Source: a virus. From it: a stretch of 64,000 bases of DNA. The notes below the pieces were generated by a model. It was not told the DNA's origin, searched no databases, and worked only from the letters and a program-made list of their open reading frames with translations. The DNA is taken from IMG/VR virus record IMGVR_UViG_3300007513_002396, positions 1-64,000 of that record, one strand, 5' to 3'. How positions within the stretch are numbered: position 1 is the stretch's first letter; the number at the start of each line of letters is the position of its first letter. Shown here piece after piece: positions 23,417-32,900 of this stretch. A program made the translations under genes and the position numbers.

Positions 23417-26400
23417 TGGCGATTTATACTACGTACGTATCTAGCTCTGGTGCTGGTGCACATACTGACATCGGCGGATCTATAACTGGATCACTCTTTA
23501 TCCAAGGAGAAGCTAACTCTCCTCACACTGGAAAATTAGTCGTTAATACAATCTCTGGTTCAATGACCGACATGTTCCCAGGACTAGTTATATCAGGTTC
23601 TACAGGAGTCCCAGGTGATCTAGGCAGGATAATAATGTCTGGGACTGTTGAATTTGAGCACAAACTAGAAATTAAAGATGCGATTACATCAAATTCTTCA
23701 CTGCATATGTCTTCAAGTAATGGGCTCTTTGATGTCTCTGCTCATCCATCCCCAGTCTCTGAAGGTGTAAAGTTTAGACTCAGCAACTCTTCCAATGTTA
23801 TAAACAACAATTACATCTTAGGTCAAATTCAATTTGCAGCAACGAAAGACACTGACGGACCCCGAGGTGTTGCTGCTTCGATTTTAGCTCGAGCTCCAGA
23901 AGGATATGATGGATCCATGCATTCGACCGGAGTGCCAGCAGACCTTGAATTTTATGCTGATGATCTCGCAACACCAAAGCTCTTTGTATCTTCTAGTGGA
24001 CGAGTAGGAATTGGGACTGCTGCACCGGCAACGAAATTACACGTTGACGGTGTTACAAGATCGGTAACATCTGTTCAGACACCGTTAATAGAATATACAG
24101 ACGGGGATGATGCTATCGAAATTTCTGATGGTGGATTTCTTACATTTCCAAAAGGAATATTAGAGTCACCATCTGTGTACGTAGGACAAGCGACCTCTGC
24201 TAATAAATGGTTTAAGATAGCCAGTTTAAAATACTCGATGATCTCGAACCAAGTATCACAAGCATCATTTATGGTTCAACCTACTCCGATTAACAGCTCT
24301 ACCGGCGCCAATCGAGGTGCTGGTATGTATATTATAACCGTTCGAATCACCACAGAGACAGGTCCAGTTGTGCAGACACAGGGCAATGCCACATTTGTAA
24401 CTGTTGAATATTCTGGCCCATCTACGGATGGCCAACGCCCAAGTTGGCATGCTAAAAATAACGTGGTCCTGAATTATGAAAGCGACGGTGCTGCTGCTGA
24501 TCTGTGGTTTCGGGTTCCTAATGCTAGCGGATTCTATGGTAATTTATACGTAACTCCTGTTGTTGGTACCAGTGAGGCATCACCGGTCGCGTATAAGGGA
24601 CCTCCATGGGTGATTAACGCGCCTGTTGCCCCTACTACGCTACCCGCCACAAATGAATTCGAGTATGGCCAGTATGCATCTAAGATATTCGGTGTCGTAA
24701 CAGGTAGCCAGTTTGTTGTATCGGGTGGTAATCCAGGACATGAGGTGCACATTAACGTCGACGGCCATGGAGCACTTTCTCTTACTGGGTCTTATTCGAC
24801 AACGCTTGGCTTTGCCCACCCGTTTAGCAATACCGAGGATACCTCTTTTATAGACAAATTAATAGGTGGCGGAGCTGGTGTCGAAGGAAGTGGCGGTCTT
24901 GCCATTACAGGTTCTTATGGTACTAATTCACAAGTCTTCTTCCACGGCGATCAGAATTCTAGGGTATTCATATCTGCGAATACTGGGGACCCATCTCTTA
25001 CATTTACCACACCTGTTGCAGACGGCACCCAGCAAGAAAGATGGGCATTTGCTCTAGATGAAAGCAGAGATAATAGACTTGGCTTTAACCCTGGTAGTCC
25101 AGCTCCAGGTACTGATGACTTTCTTTCACTAAAATCTGACGGTCCTAATATTCTAATGCGCTATTCTAGAAATGCTTTAGCAGATGTAGGAGATCCCGCA
25201 AATTATTTTATGCATGTTGTTAATAATGATGACACCCTGGGGCAAGGCGCAGGTATTGCATTTACCAGTGATGCCCCCTCCTCAGCTGGAATCGATGATC
25301 CAAATGTTGGCGGAAGTATTATTTTAAAGAATGCTGGAGCTGAATCGAAGGGAACTCTACAATTCTATACAAAACAATCGACAGTAGAGGGAGACACTCC
25401 AACCCTAGCAATGGAAATCGCTGGTGGTCAACTCAATCTACAATACGGAATGCAATTTGACGGTGGTACGCTTAAAGATTCTGGAACGAATGACATCATA
25501 ACGTTTGATGGTTCTGGCAATATTGAAACGATCGCTCCAGTTTTAGATCAGCTCACCGTCATAGGGACAGATAATACAGCCGAGCCTGTTATAACCCTTG
25601 TTAGCACAAATACAACAAACCATAAAGCTGGCCAGCTTCAACTGGATCACTACCACGGTAGCGCTGGGGAAGACGGTGTAAATCTTGGGGAAATAAAATT
25701 TAGGGGTTCAAACGATGGATCCACGTGGGGTGTCGGTGCTTCTATTCAGGGTGTCGGTGATGGTGATTGGTCGACAGATGATTATCCAGGCAGGCTTGAA
25801 TTTTATACTACTAGAGAGGAAGCGGGCGCTGGTACTCTAGCACTCACAATCCACAAGGACCAACAAGCTGATTTCACAGGGAATGTAACAGTTGGGGGCG
25901 GATACGGAAGCACTGGTACAACAATTTCGACTGCTGGTGTTCTTGAAACTGATAGTTCAATCACTTGCGGTAACGTTTTATATGTCATAGGGGACTCTAT
26001 AGCGGATTCTTCTTTGACAAGTGCAATCACCTTTGATGGAGCCGCGAATACGACGGTTGCAGGTGACCTAACAGTGGATGGAGATGATATCAAGGACAGT
26101 GGCGGAAATACCATACTTTCCTCTGATGGTAACGGTTACATCGACGATCGTCCAACATTCAGAAATAGTAGCATGGCCTATCCGACCACTGGTATCGATA
26201 CCAGCGCTCCGGACACAAATGATTTTCTTAATATTTCTGGTTACCATTACTACACAACCACCGTATTGGGTTTAGCGTCCATTCAAGGAGGCGGCCAATA
26301 TAGGGGGTGGCTTGGCGATGCAGCGGAAAACGGCACCGGGTCAGGGGCGCTAAATACAACTGATTGGACCTTTACGAATGGAACTGGTGCCTCCGAACTG

Positions 26401-27480
26401 CGGTATGACTACCTCGAAGACTACACTTATTTTGGTGGATCCAAAGCTAACTTTGGTAAGTTGTACATTCTACGTGACACTGGAACCCCTATTTGGCAAA
26501 CCGCTAATACATTTGGTGCTGGCACATGGTACGTTAGATATCGGGGAATGAAAGCCAACACCTCCTGGGAAGAAGAGGATGAGATCCGCTGGCAAGTTCG
26601 AACCGATGGAGGCTCCTGGACTACTGTTCATACTGTCTATTTAGACGCTTCTGCAACGACCAGCGCAGGTAATTTACCAATATATGATGATGCGACCAAG
26701 GCCTACGGTTGCTCGGTCGATTCTTTTACTTTCACAGTCGGCGGAACTTCGTCTGAATTGCGTGGTTATAGATATTCTGGAAATACGAACGAGTGGGTGG
26801 CCATCTGGGAATTCCAGCAAGTAATGGCAAATGATGGATCGAGGTATCCATGTCTAGACATCATGTCTCCTGTTGGTGGACCGGATCACAGCACGCAGTA
26901 TTTGATGCGGTTTTTTACCAATGACGCAACGACGAGCACTCACTATCCTGACGGTACTATTACGTTGAACGATGGAACTGTTAGCTATAATCAATTTACT
27001 GGCCAGCATGGTGGAAAAGTTACCGTTGAAAATATGAAATACTCAAAGGGATCGATCGTTAGAATTACTGGAATTGATAAAACAAAAAATGAGCCTGTTT
27101 ACGAGATTGAAGAAACAACATCTGCGCAAGATAAAGCTGTTATAGGTGTATACAATAGCTTTGAGGGTGTCGGTGGGGTATCAAACTGCGGTATTGCCGC
27201 TGTAGGGAATGGCTATATACTTGTTTGTGATGAAGGTGGTGACATCGAGGTTGGAGACTATATTTGCTCGTCTAATATAAAGGGACATGGTATGAAGCAA
27301 GAAAGTGATCAAATGATGAATTACACGGTAGCAAAAGCAGCAGAACCTGTGGATTGGTCAACAATAACGTCTTCACGATGGGTAATTACAGGTACAGATG
27401 AAGAGGGAGAGCAGATTGGTGAGCATCAACAATTTCCAGCAACACAAACAAGGATCAATTGTACATTCCACTGTGGATAG
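23416..27480 (+). CDS. giant tail fibre / receptor-binding protein
   Basis: A 1354-residue fibre protein. The N-terminal part is a SGS-rich shaft like its upstream neighbour, followed by the GRVGIGTAAPATKLHVDG motif (about residue 196), a signature of phage fibres. Middle domains (about 200-1100) are beta-rich and carry several Y-x-x-G/D-G motifs plus sugar-binding-like aromatic patches. The C-terminal region (about 1180-1354) has VCDEGGDIEVGDYICSSN and ends N-C-T-F-H-C-G; a similar tail with a terminal C-x-C-G occurs in other marine T4-like fibres and may be a peptidase-like or intramolecular-processing domain (uncertain). It is the last gene before the glycan island. Confidence 0.83.
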   Translation: MAIYTTYVSSSGAGAHTDIGGSITGSLFIQGEANSPHTGKLVVNTISGSMTDMFPGLVISGSTGVPGDLGRIIMSGTVEFEHKLEIKDAITSNSSLHMSSSNGLFDVSAHPSPVSEGVKFRLSNSSNVINNNYILGQIQFAATKDTDGPRGVAASILARAPEGYDGSMHSTGVPADLEFYADDLATPKLFVSSSGRVGIGTAAPATKLHVDGVTRSVTSVQTPLIEYTDGDDAIEISDGGFLTFPKGILESPSVYVGQATSANKWFKIASLKYSMISNQVSQASFMVQPTPINSSTGANRGAGMYIITVRITTETGPVVQTQGNATFVTVEYSGPSTDGQRPSWHAKNNVVLNYESDGAAADLWFRVPNASGFYGNLYVTPVVGTSEASPVAYKGPPWVINAPVAPTTLPATNEFEYGQYASKIFGVVTGSQFVVSGGNPGHEVHINVDGHGALSLTGSYSTTLGFAHPFSNTEDTSFIDKLIGGGAGVEGSGGLAITGSYGTNSQVFFHGDQNSRVFISANTGDPSLTFTTPVADGTQQERWAFALDESRDNRLGFNPGSPAPGTDDFLSLKSDGPNILMRYSRNALADVGDPANYFMHVVNNDDTLGQGAGIAFTSDAPSSAGIDDPNVGGSIILKNAGAESKGTLQFYTKQSTVEGDTPTLAMEIAGGQLNLQYGMQFDGGTLKDSGTNDIITFDGSGNIETIAPVLDQLTVIGTDNTAEPVITLVSTNTTNHKAGQLQLDHYHGSAGEDGVNLGEIKFRGSNDGSTWGVGASIQGVGDGDWSTDDYPGRLEFYTTREEAGAGTLALTIHKDQQADFTGNVTVGGGYGSTGTTISTAGVLETDSSITCGNVLYVIGDSIADSSLTSAITFDGAANTTVAGDLTVDGDDIKDSGGNTILSSDGNGYIDDRPTFRNSSMAYPTTGIDTSAPDTNDFLNISGYHYYTTTVLGLASIQGGGQYRGWLGDAAENGTGSGALNTTDWTFTNGTGASELRYDYLEDYTYFGGSKANFGKLYILRDTGTPIWQTANTFGAGTWYVRYRGMKANTSWEEEDEIRWQVRTDGGSWTTVHTVYLDASATTSAGNLPIYDDATKAYGCSVDSFTFTVGGTSSELRGYRYSGNTNEWVAIWEFQQVMANDGSRYPCLDIMSPVGGPDHSTQYLMRFFTNDATTSTHYPDGTITLNDGTVSYNQFTGQHGGKVTVENMKYSKGSIVRITGIDKTKNEPVYEIEETTSAQDKAVIGVYNSFEGVGGVSNCGIAAVGNGYILVCDEGGDIEVGDYICSSNIKGHGMKQESDQMMNYTVAKAAEPVDWSTITSSRWVITGTDEEGEQIGEHQQFPATQTRINCTFHCG

Positions 27481-27667
27481 TGGTATAATAACTTAAATTA
27501 ATTAATTATTAAATTAATAAACAGGTTTTATCAGTATTTGGTTAACTGGGAAACTGAATTCAGAATTAATATACAACCTCTGTAAAATTTGTACACGCAA
27601 AAAACTGAACTTTCTTTTTCATATACAGCTGCTCACTAGAGGTTATTATTCCTTGTGAGGTAGCTGA
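27481..27667 (+). promoter_or_regulatory. longest intergenic gap, AT-rich, possible promoter region
   Basis: This 187-base gap separates the fibre operon from the glycan island. A hairpin CCACT-GTGGAT-AGTGG spans the fibre stop (27468-27483) and is followed by TATAAT (27484-27489), with TTGTAC 19 bases upstream, a suboptimal spacing. A second AT-only inverted repeat (ATTAATT...AATTAAT) follows at about 27500-27525 with no T run, so a terminator is not convincing. TTGTAC recurs at 27589. A start for the glycan operon in this gap is likely by position but not proven. Confidence 0.35.
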
Positions 27668-29617
27668 ATGTTTAATAGTCCCTTTGAAGATACCAGAATT
27701 AAAATTGATCGATCTGCAGATGTAGTGTTTGTTGCAGATCTTTTTGTTGAGAATTATGTTGGTGGAGCAGAACTGACAACCCAGGCTCTTATCGATGCTT
27801 CTGATGACGTAATTGTTCAGAAGCTTCATGCTCAAAATGTTACGCTAGAATTATTAGAAGCTGGAATGGACAAGCATTGGATATTCGGTAATTTTTCTAC
27901 GTTAAATCCCCAACTAATTCCCAGTATTATAGGAAACATTTCATATTCGATTCTAGAGTATGACTATAAATTTTGTCAGCATCGGTCTATTGAAAAACAT
28001 CTTTCAGAGAGAGATGAAGTATGTGACTGTCATAATGAATTACATGGAAAGATGGTGTCTTCATTTTTTCACGGTGCAAAAACGATCTGGTGGATGAGTG
28101 AAGAGCAAGAACGAAGATATCTTTCAAGATTTCCATTTTTAGAAGAGAATGATAGAGTTGTCTTGAGTAGTGTTTTTGATGAAAGCTATTTTGCAGTGGT
28201 CAAGGCGCTTAATGATAAATACAAAGAAGTTGACCGTAAGGGCTGGATTGTATTGGGTGCTGAATCTTGGATCAAGGGTGCATCAGACGCAATTGCTTAT
28301 TGCGAAGAAAATAATCTAGAATATGAAGTGCTATGGAAGAGACCATACGGCGAAGTTTTAGAAAGGCTAGCCACCGCTGAAGGGCTTGTGTATTTGCCAC
28401 GCGGAGGTGATACATGCCCTCGAATGGTAATTGAAGCCAAGATGCTGGGCTGTGAACTAGTTTTAAACCAAGATGTACAACATGCCGATGAAGAGTGGTT
28501 TAAGGCTTCTCCAATAGACATGGTTTCATATTTGTACGCTGCCAGAAATCGATTCTGGGTGTCAATCAAGAGTGTGATGGGATGGACTGCAACTATTAGT
28601 GGGTATACAACAGTTCGAAACGCTAATGATATGGGTTATCCTTGGAAGGCATGTGTAGAATCAATGCTCGGATTTTGTGACGAAGTGATTGTTGTAGATG
28701 GTGGATCAAATGATAATACATGGAAGCAGCTACAGGAATGGAGCAAAAAAGAACAACGTATTAAAGCGCATCAAATTTCTGTCAATCCCGATGACCCAAG
28801 CTTTGCATACGAATCCGATGGAAAATTAAAGGCCAAAGCTAGAGACTTATGTAAGATGCAATATTGCTGGCAGATGGATGCTGATGAAATATTACATGAA
28901 GATGACTATGAACAAGTTCGACAGATAATAAGAAATTTTCCCAAAATGGTTGATATTGTTGCACTTCCCATCATCGAATACTGGGGATCAAAAGAGAAAG
29001 TAAGGGTTGACATCAATCCCTGGAAGTGGAGATTGAGTAGAAATCTTCCTCATATTACACAAGGAATTCCAGCAGAGCTTAGAAAATTTGATGATGACGG
29101 TAATGAGTATGCAGGCTGGGGTACCGACACATGCGACTATATACACAAGGAGTCACGTGAAAGACTTCCAATAGCTTCTTTTTACACTGAGGAAGTAAAC
29201 AAGTTCAGAGCTGCAGCTCTTGAAGGAGATAAAAAAGCTCTAGAAATGTATGAGGGATGGTATAACAGCGTTGTTGAACAACTACCAACAGTCCACCACT
29301 ATTCGTGGTTCGATATATCTGCAAAGATAAAACAATATAGAAAGCACTGGGCAAAATTTTGGAAAAGTCAATATCGATTGGACATAGAAGACACTGCAAA
29401 AAATAATGTAATGTTCAACAAAGCGTGGAGCGACGTAACAGATAATGATATTAACATATTTGCATCTCGATTAGCGACAGAAATGGGAGGATGGATATTT
29501 CACGAACCGGTAAACTTTTCTGCGCCCACTCCACATGTAGTGATAGGTAGAAATCATCCACAGGCTTATCTAGATAACGTTTCGAGCGATAAAGAGGAAG
29601 AAGATGCCAAAAGTTAG
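27668..29617 (+). CDS. bifunctional glycosyltransferase (GT4-like + GT2)
   Basis: A 649-residue protein with two glycosyltransferase modules. The N-terminal half (about 1-300) is GT-B-like: VGGAELTTQALID near the start, a W-W-M-S-E-E-Q segment and a late GLVYLPRGGDTCPRMVIEAK resembling the E-x-x-x-x-E sugar-nucleotide region of GT4 enzymes. The C-terminal half is a GT2-type GT-A domain: GYTTVRNANDMGYPWKACVE, then DEVIVVDGGSNDNTW and QMDADEIL (the DxD-type metal site). An overlap of 14 bases with the next GT2 gene follows. The acceptor is unknown. Both active regions look intact. Confidence 0.82.
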   Translation: MFNSPFEDTRIKIDRSADVVFVADLFVENYVGGAELTTQALIDASDDVIVQKLHAQNVTLELLEAGMDKHWIFGNFSTLNPQLIPSIIGNISYSILEYDYKFCQHRSIEKHLSERDEVCDCHNELHGKMVSSFFHGAKTIWWMSEEQERRYLSRFPFLEENDRVVLSSVFDESYFAVVKALNDKYKEVDRKGWIVLGAESWIKGASDAIAYCEENNLEYEVLWKRPYGEVLERLATAEGLVYLPRGGDTCPRMVIEAKMLGCELVLNQDVQHADEEWFKASPIDMVSYLYAARNRFWVSIKSVMGWTATISGYTTVRNANDMGYPWKACVESMLGFCDEVIVVDGGSNDNTWKQLQEWSKKEQRIKAHQISVNPDDPSFAYESDGKLKAKARDLCKMQYCWQMDADEILHEDDYEQVRQIIRNFPKMVDIVALPIIEYWGSKEKVRVDINPWKWRLSRNLPHITQGIPAELRKFDDDGNEYAGWGTDTCDYIHKESRERLPIASFYTEEVNKFRAAALEGDKKALEMYEGWYNSVVEQLPTVHHYSWFDISAKIKQYRKHWAKFWKSQYRLDIEDTAKNNVMFNKAWSDVTDNDINIFASRLATEMGGWIFHEPVNFSAPTPHVVIGRNHPQAYLDNVSSDKEEEDAKS

Positions 29618-30365
29618 TATTGTTCTTCCTTGCTATAATGGTGAAGCGACTATCGAACGAGCTATTAAATCAATTGCTGCGCAAACATATCGCGATTTTG
29701 AGACTGTTTTTGTTGACAACAAATCAGATGACAGAACATTATCGATAATTGAGCGATATAGACAATCCGCGAATATTCGAATCGTAACTTGCGATACAGC
29801 AGGAATCGTTCCAGCGTTGAATACTGGAATATATCATAGCGATTCTTCTTTTGTTGCAAGACAAGATGACGATGACTATTGGTACCCAACGAAATTAGAA
29901 AAACAAATGCTGCATTTTGAAGAAAATCCCGCCACGTCTATTTTGGGTACACGAATTCGTCTTCTTGACGAAGAAGGTAAAGCTCAGGATTTAGGTACGT
30001 ATGGCCGACCAGTGAATTATCCTGTAGACGATCATACGATTCGATATATGCTTATTTTGGGTCAAAATCCGCTGTGTCATCCATCAGTGGTAATGCGTAG
30101 AGAGGTACCCCTTGTCGCTGGTGGATATAGCCAGCATTTTTTCTTGGCAGAAGACATGCATCTTTGGTTAAAGGCATTTCCGTTTTTTAAGTTCGCAAAT
30201 TTACCAGAGGTTTTGCTAGATTACACCCAGACGGTTCGTGAAGACTATGACCCTCGTGTAGTGAAGGATTTAGCAACTTTCTACTATAACCTCTATAAGT
30301 CACAGGGGATAATCGAAGGAGATCGTCCTGCGCTAGTCTATGATTGGGAAAGAGGAGTAAAGTGA
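29604..30365 (+). CDS. family 2 glycosyltransferase
   Basis: A 253-residue GT2 enzyme of GT-A fold. Motifs: VSIVLPCYNGEATIERAI near the start, FVDNKSDDRT (nucleotide contact), ARQDDDDYWYP (DxD-like metal site) and FFLAEDMHLW (catalytic E-D near the C-terminus). It is a clear paralogue of the gene at 32039 (shared HPSVVMR and "AEDLHLW" patterns) and more distantly of 32901. Transfers a sugar from a nucleotide donor to an unknown acceptor in the cytoplasm. The overlap with its neighbours shows a single operon. Confidence 0.92.
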   Translation: MPKVSIVLPCYNGEATIERAIKSIAAQTYRDFETVFVDNKSDDRTLSIIERYRQSANIRIVTCDTAGIVPALNTGIYHSDSSFVARQDDDDYWYPTKLEKQMLHFEENPATSILGTRIRLLDEEGKAQDLGTYGRPVNYPVDDHTIRYMLILGQNPLCHPSVVMRREVPLVAGGYSQHFFLAEDMHLWLKAFPFFKFANLPEVLLDYTQTVREDYDPRVVKDLATFYYNLYKSQGIIEGDRPALVYDWERGVK

Positions 30366-31210
30366 AACCACTATTACAGACCATAATTTTTTCAAAAAAT
30401 CGAGCATTTCAATTACATGCATTGCTGTCTTCTATGAGATTGAAGGTAAAGACCTTGAAGCCGTTCATTCATACGGCAATATTGTGGTCAGCTGATGGTG
30501 CTCATAAGGATCAATATTCCGAATTAATTCAAATGTATCCTGAATTTGAGTGGATTGAAGAGACGTCATTTCGTGATCAAGTAATTCAGAAATTAGATGG
30601 CTCGAAAGCAAAAAGATGCATGTTTCTTGTGGACGATATTATTTTTACAAGAGAAGTAGACTTAGTTGACGCAGTGCAGCTGTGGGATGCTAATGAAGGA
30701 GGAGCATATCGCGTCGCTGTATCATTAAGGTTGGGAATACACTTAACGAGGTGTTATGCACTGGATTGTGAGCAAGTTCACCCAAACACTGGACGCATTG
30801 TCGGGCCCTGGTTCGTCTGGAATTGGAAAGATGCGCACTCAAAGGGAGATTGGAGTTATCCGTTTTCACTAGACGGTCATATCTTCTCTACTGGAAAACT
30901 ACGAAGCTGGATCGATCATTTAGACTTTGGGAACCCCAACGAAATGGAGTCAGAGATGGCTTCAAAGATTCCAATGACATTTAACGTTTCACAAAGTATG
31001 CTTTGTTATGTGCATGCGCCTCTTTTTAATATGCCGCTTAATCGTGTTCAGGACCAATTTAAGAATCGATGTGAAGAAATATCTGTCCAAGAATTATTTG
31101 AACATTTTCATAATGGCGATGAGCTAGATTTAGATCGATATGATAACATTCTCAATACAGGATGTCATTTTCCAATGCCTGTTTATTTGAGAAAGAGGAA
31201 GATAGATTGA
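30362..31210 (+). CDS. putative glycosyltransferase, GT-A-like
   Basis: A 282-residue protein. Start GTG 30362 overlaps the previous stop (GTGA) and has GAGGAG just upstream; an earlier TTG at 30344 would cover that site. The N-terminal LLQTIIFSKNRAFQLHALL looks like the first strand-helix of GT-A enzymes, and MFLVDDIIFTREVD offers a D-D metal motif at the expected place. A later W-x-W-K-D-A-H and "FSLDGHIFSTGKL" region is unfamiliar. It is probably a glycosyltransferase by context, but no GT family is certain. Confidence 0.6.
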   Translation: MKPLLQTIIFSKNRAFQLHALLSSMRLKVKTLKPFIHTAILWSADGAHKDQYSELIQMYPEFEWIEETSFRDQVIQKLDGSKAKRCMFLVDDIIFTREVDLVDAVQLWDANEGGAYRVAVSLRLGIHLTRCYALDCEQVHPNTGRIVGPWFVWNWKDAHSKGDWSYPFSLDGHIFSTGKLRSWIDHLDFGNPNEMESEMASKIPMTFNVSQSMLCYVHAPLFNMPLNRVQDQFKNRCEEISVQELFEHFHNGDELDLDRYDNILNTGCHFPMPVYLRKRKID

Positions 31211-32034
31211 TGAAAAGAAAAGAATTAAAAATCGGTATACTGTCAGTCGCTACTGGAAAGTATATAGATTTTCTAGAACCACTTTATGAGTCTATAGAGC
31301 ATAGATTTTTAAGCGGTTATAAAAAGACATATTTCGTTTTTACCGATAACCCTAAAGCTGTTCAAACAATCGCTGCAAATGTTGGAGTTGATGCGCTATC
31401 TATCCCTATCGAACGTCAAGGATTTCCTGGCGACACTTTATTACGATATAACTACTTTTCTAGACTCCCGGCAGCCTTAGCAGAAGTAGGTTCCGAACCT
31501 CCTGATGTGCTTTTTTATTTAGACGCTGACATGTTAGTCTTTTTCCCCGTCGGACCTGAAGTGCTTCCAGTCCCACCGCACTCTGAGCTTGTGGCTACTT
31601 CACATCCCGGATATTACAACCACAGAACACCTACTCATCCGCTGGGTGATCCAGATCAAAATCCCAAAAGTAGAGCCTATATTCGATCATACGAAGCTGG
31701 TGGCGATCATCGTCGTCGAAAAAGAATATGCTATCTTGCAGGTGGATTTAACGGTGGTACCTATTCAGCTTTCATGAAGATGTGTGAAGTTTTATCTAAA
31801 CAAATTGCAGATGACTTAGCAGATGGTGTGATGGCAAGATGGCATGATGAGTCGCATTTGAATGAGTACTGTAGCAGATATTACATTTTTGAGCGCTTGA
31901 AAATTTTGACACCCGAGTACTGTTTTGATCAAAAAGATATGGAGATAGATGGTAACGATATTCGAATCAAGGGAGTACAGTACGCTCCACGAATAGTTGC
32001 ACTAGATAAAGACCATAACAAGGTTAGGAGCTGA
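31210..32034 (+). CDS. GT6 family glycosyltransferase (ABO/alpha1,3-Gal(NAc)-like)
   Basis: A 274-residue enzyme of family GT6, best known from the ABO blood-group and alpha-1,3-galactosyltransferases. Ordered hallmarks: IGILSVATGKYIDF (9-22), YFVFTD (41-46), LDADM (104-108, the D-x-D metal site), LVATSHPGYYN (127-137), LAGGFNGGT (176-184), ADGVMARWHDESHLNEY (204-220), LTPEYCFDQ (233-241), and DKDHNKVR at the C-terminus. The W-H-D-E-S-H-L-N stretch holds the catalytic Glu. Many bacterial GT6 enzymes have N-x-N instead of D-x-D, so this one looks metal-dependent. ATG 31210 is preferred over an in-frame ATG at 31162. Product sugar: Gal or GalNAc in alpha-1,3 linkage, by family. Confidence 0.88.
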   Translation: MKRKELKIGILSVATGKYIDFLEPLYESIEHRFLSGYKKTYFVFTDNPKAVQTIAANVGVDALSIPIERQGFPGDTLLRYNYFSRLPAALAEVGSEPPDVLFYLDADMLVFFPVGPEVLPVPPHSELVATSHPGYYNHRTPTHPLGDPDQNPKSRAYIRSYEAGGDHRRRKRICYLAGGFNGGTYSAFMKMCEVLSKQIADDLADGVMARWHDESHLNEYCSRYYIFERLKILTPEYCFDQKDMEIDGNDIRIKGVQYAPRIVALDKDHNKVRS

Positions 32035-32038
32035 CATA

Positions 32039-32887
32039 ATGACAAATATACCAAGGGTTTCTGTTTTAATACCCCTGCATAACTGCGAAAAAACTGTATT
32101 TCGTGCGATCGACTCTGTTCTGCAACAAACATATACTGACTTTGAGGTGGTATGTGTACTAAATAATTGCTCTGATGCAACGGAAGATATACTACGAGAT
32201 ATCCAAGATGAGCGCATAAAGATCGTTTATCAAAATAAGTTGAAAGGAATTACGCCAACATTAAATCATGGATTTAGACATTGCCTCGGCGAATTTATCG
32301 CGCGCCAAGACGGTGATGATTATTGGTATCCAGAAAAGTTAAAAAAGCAAATGGATTATTTCGAGAGTAATCCAGAAGTTGATATTCTTGGAACACAAAT
32401 TCGAATGGTGACGTCCGATGGTCAAGATTTTGTAAACAGAGATGCTGGATATGCTACGTCACAAAACAAATTGGTTACTTGGGATGCGGGAAATCCTGAG
32501 ACAGATCAAGAAATTCGAGGGTTACTTTTGGAGGGTGACAATGTAATTGCTCATCCCAGCGTGGTTATGAGGGCAGTTGTATTAGACTGTGTTGGGGGTT
32601 ATGATCCACTATACATAAGGGCGGAAGATTTGCACTTGTGGATGAAGGCATTACCCTTCTTTACATTCGCAAATTTGCAAGAGGTTCTAGTTGACTATAC
32701 GGTAAAGGAATCATCGAAAGAAGATTGGATGTGGGGTCAGGACTGGAAAATGGCTGAATGCTTAAAGCCCTTTATTCTGATATTAGAAGAGGAAGATTTA
32801 CGTGCTGGTAAGTCACGGCGAGAATTTCTAAAATCTGTGGGAGCCAATCCACCAACACCTGTCCCTCCCCACAAGCCACTAAAGTAA
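32039..32887 (+). CDS. family 2 glycosyltransferase (paralogue)
   Basis: A 282-residue GT2 enzyme. Motifs: VSVLIPLHNCEKTVFRAID, VLNNCSDAT, ARQDGDDYWYP (DxD-type) and IRAEDLHLWMKALPFF. It is so similar in order to the 29604 product (including "HPSVVMRA" and "LPFFTFANLQEVLVDYT") that the two must be a duplication. The C-terminus has a Pro-rich tail (about 268-282). Starts 5 bases after the GT6 gene. Confidence 0.92.
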   Translation: MTNIPRVSVLIPLHNCEKTVFRAIDSVLQQTYTDFEVVCVLNNCSDATEDILRDIQDERIKIVYQNKLKGITPTLNHGFRHCLGEFIARQDGDDYWYPEKLKKQMDYFESNPEVDILGTQIRMVTSDGQDFVNRDAGYATSQNKLVTWDAGNPETDQEIRGLLLEGDNVIAHPSVVMRAVVLDCVGGYDPLYIRAEDLHLWMKALPFFTFANLQEVLVDYTVKESSKEDWMWGQDWKMAECLKPFILILEEEDLRAGKSRREFLKSVGANPPTPVPPHKPLK

Positions 32888-32900
32888 CTTTGGAGAAAAA

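Noticed and set aside
27500-27525. AT-only inverted repeat as a terminator
   Set aside because: The stem is A/T only with no GC core and no T run; only a weak hairpin, not a credible Rho-independent terminator.
31162-31209. Upstream in-frame start for the GT6 gene
   Set aside because: It would encode an unlikely extension overlapping the previous gene; ATG 31210 has AGAGGAAG upstream and gives the expected GT6 N-terminus.
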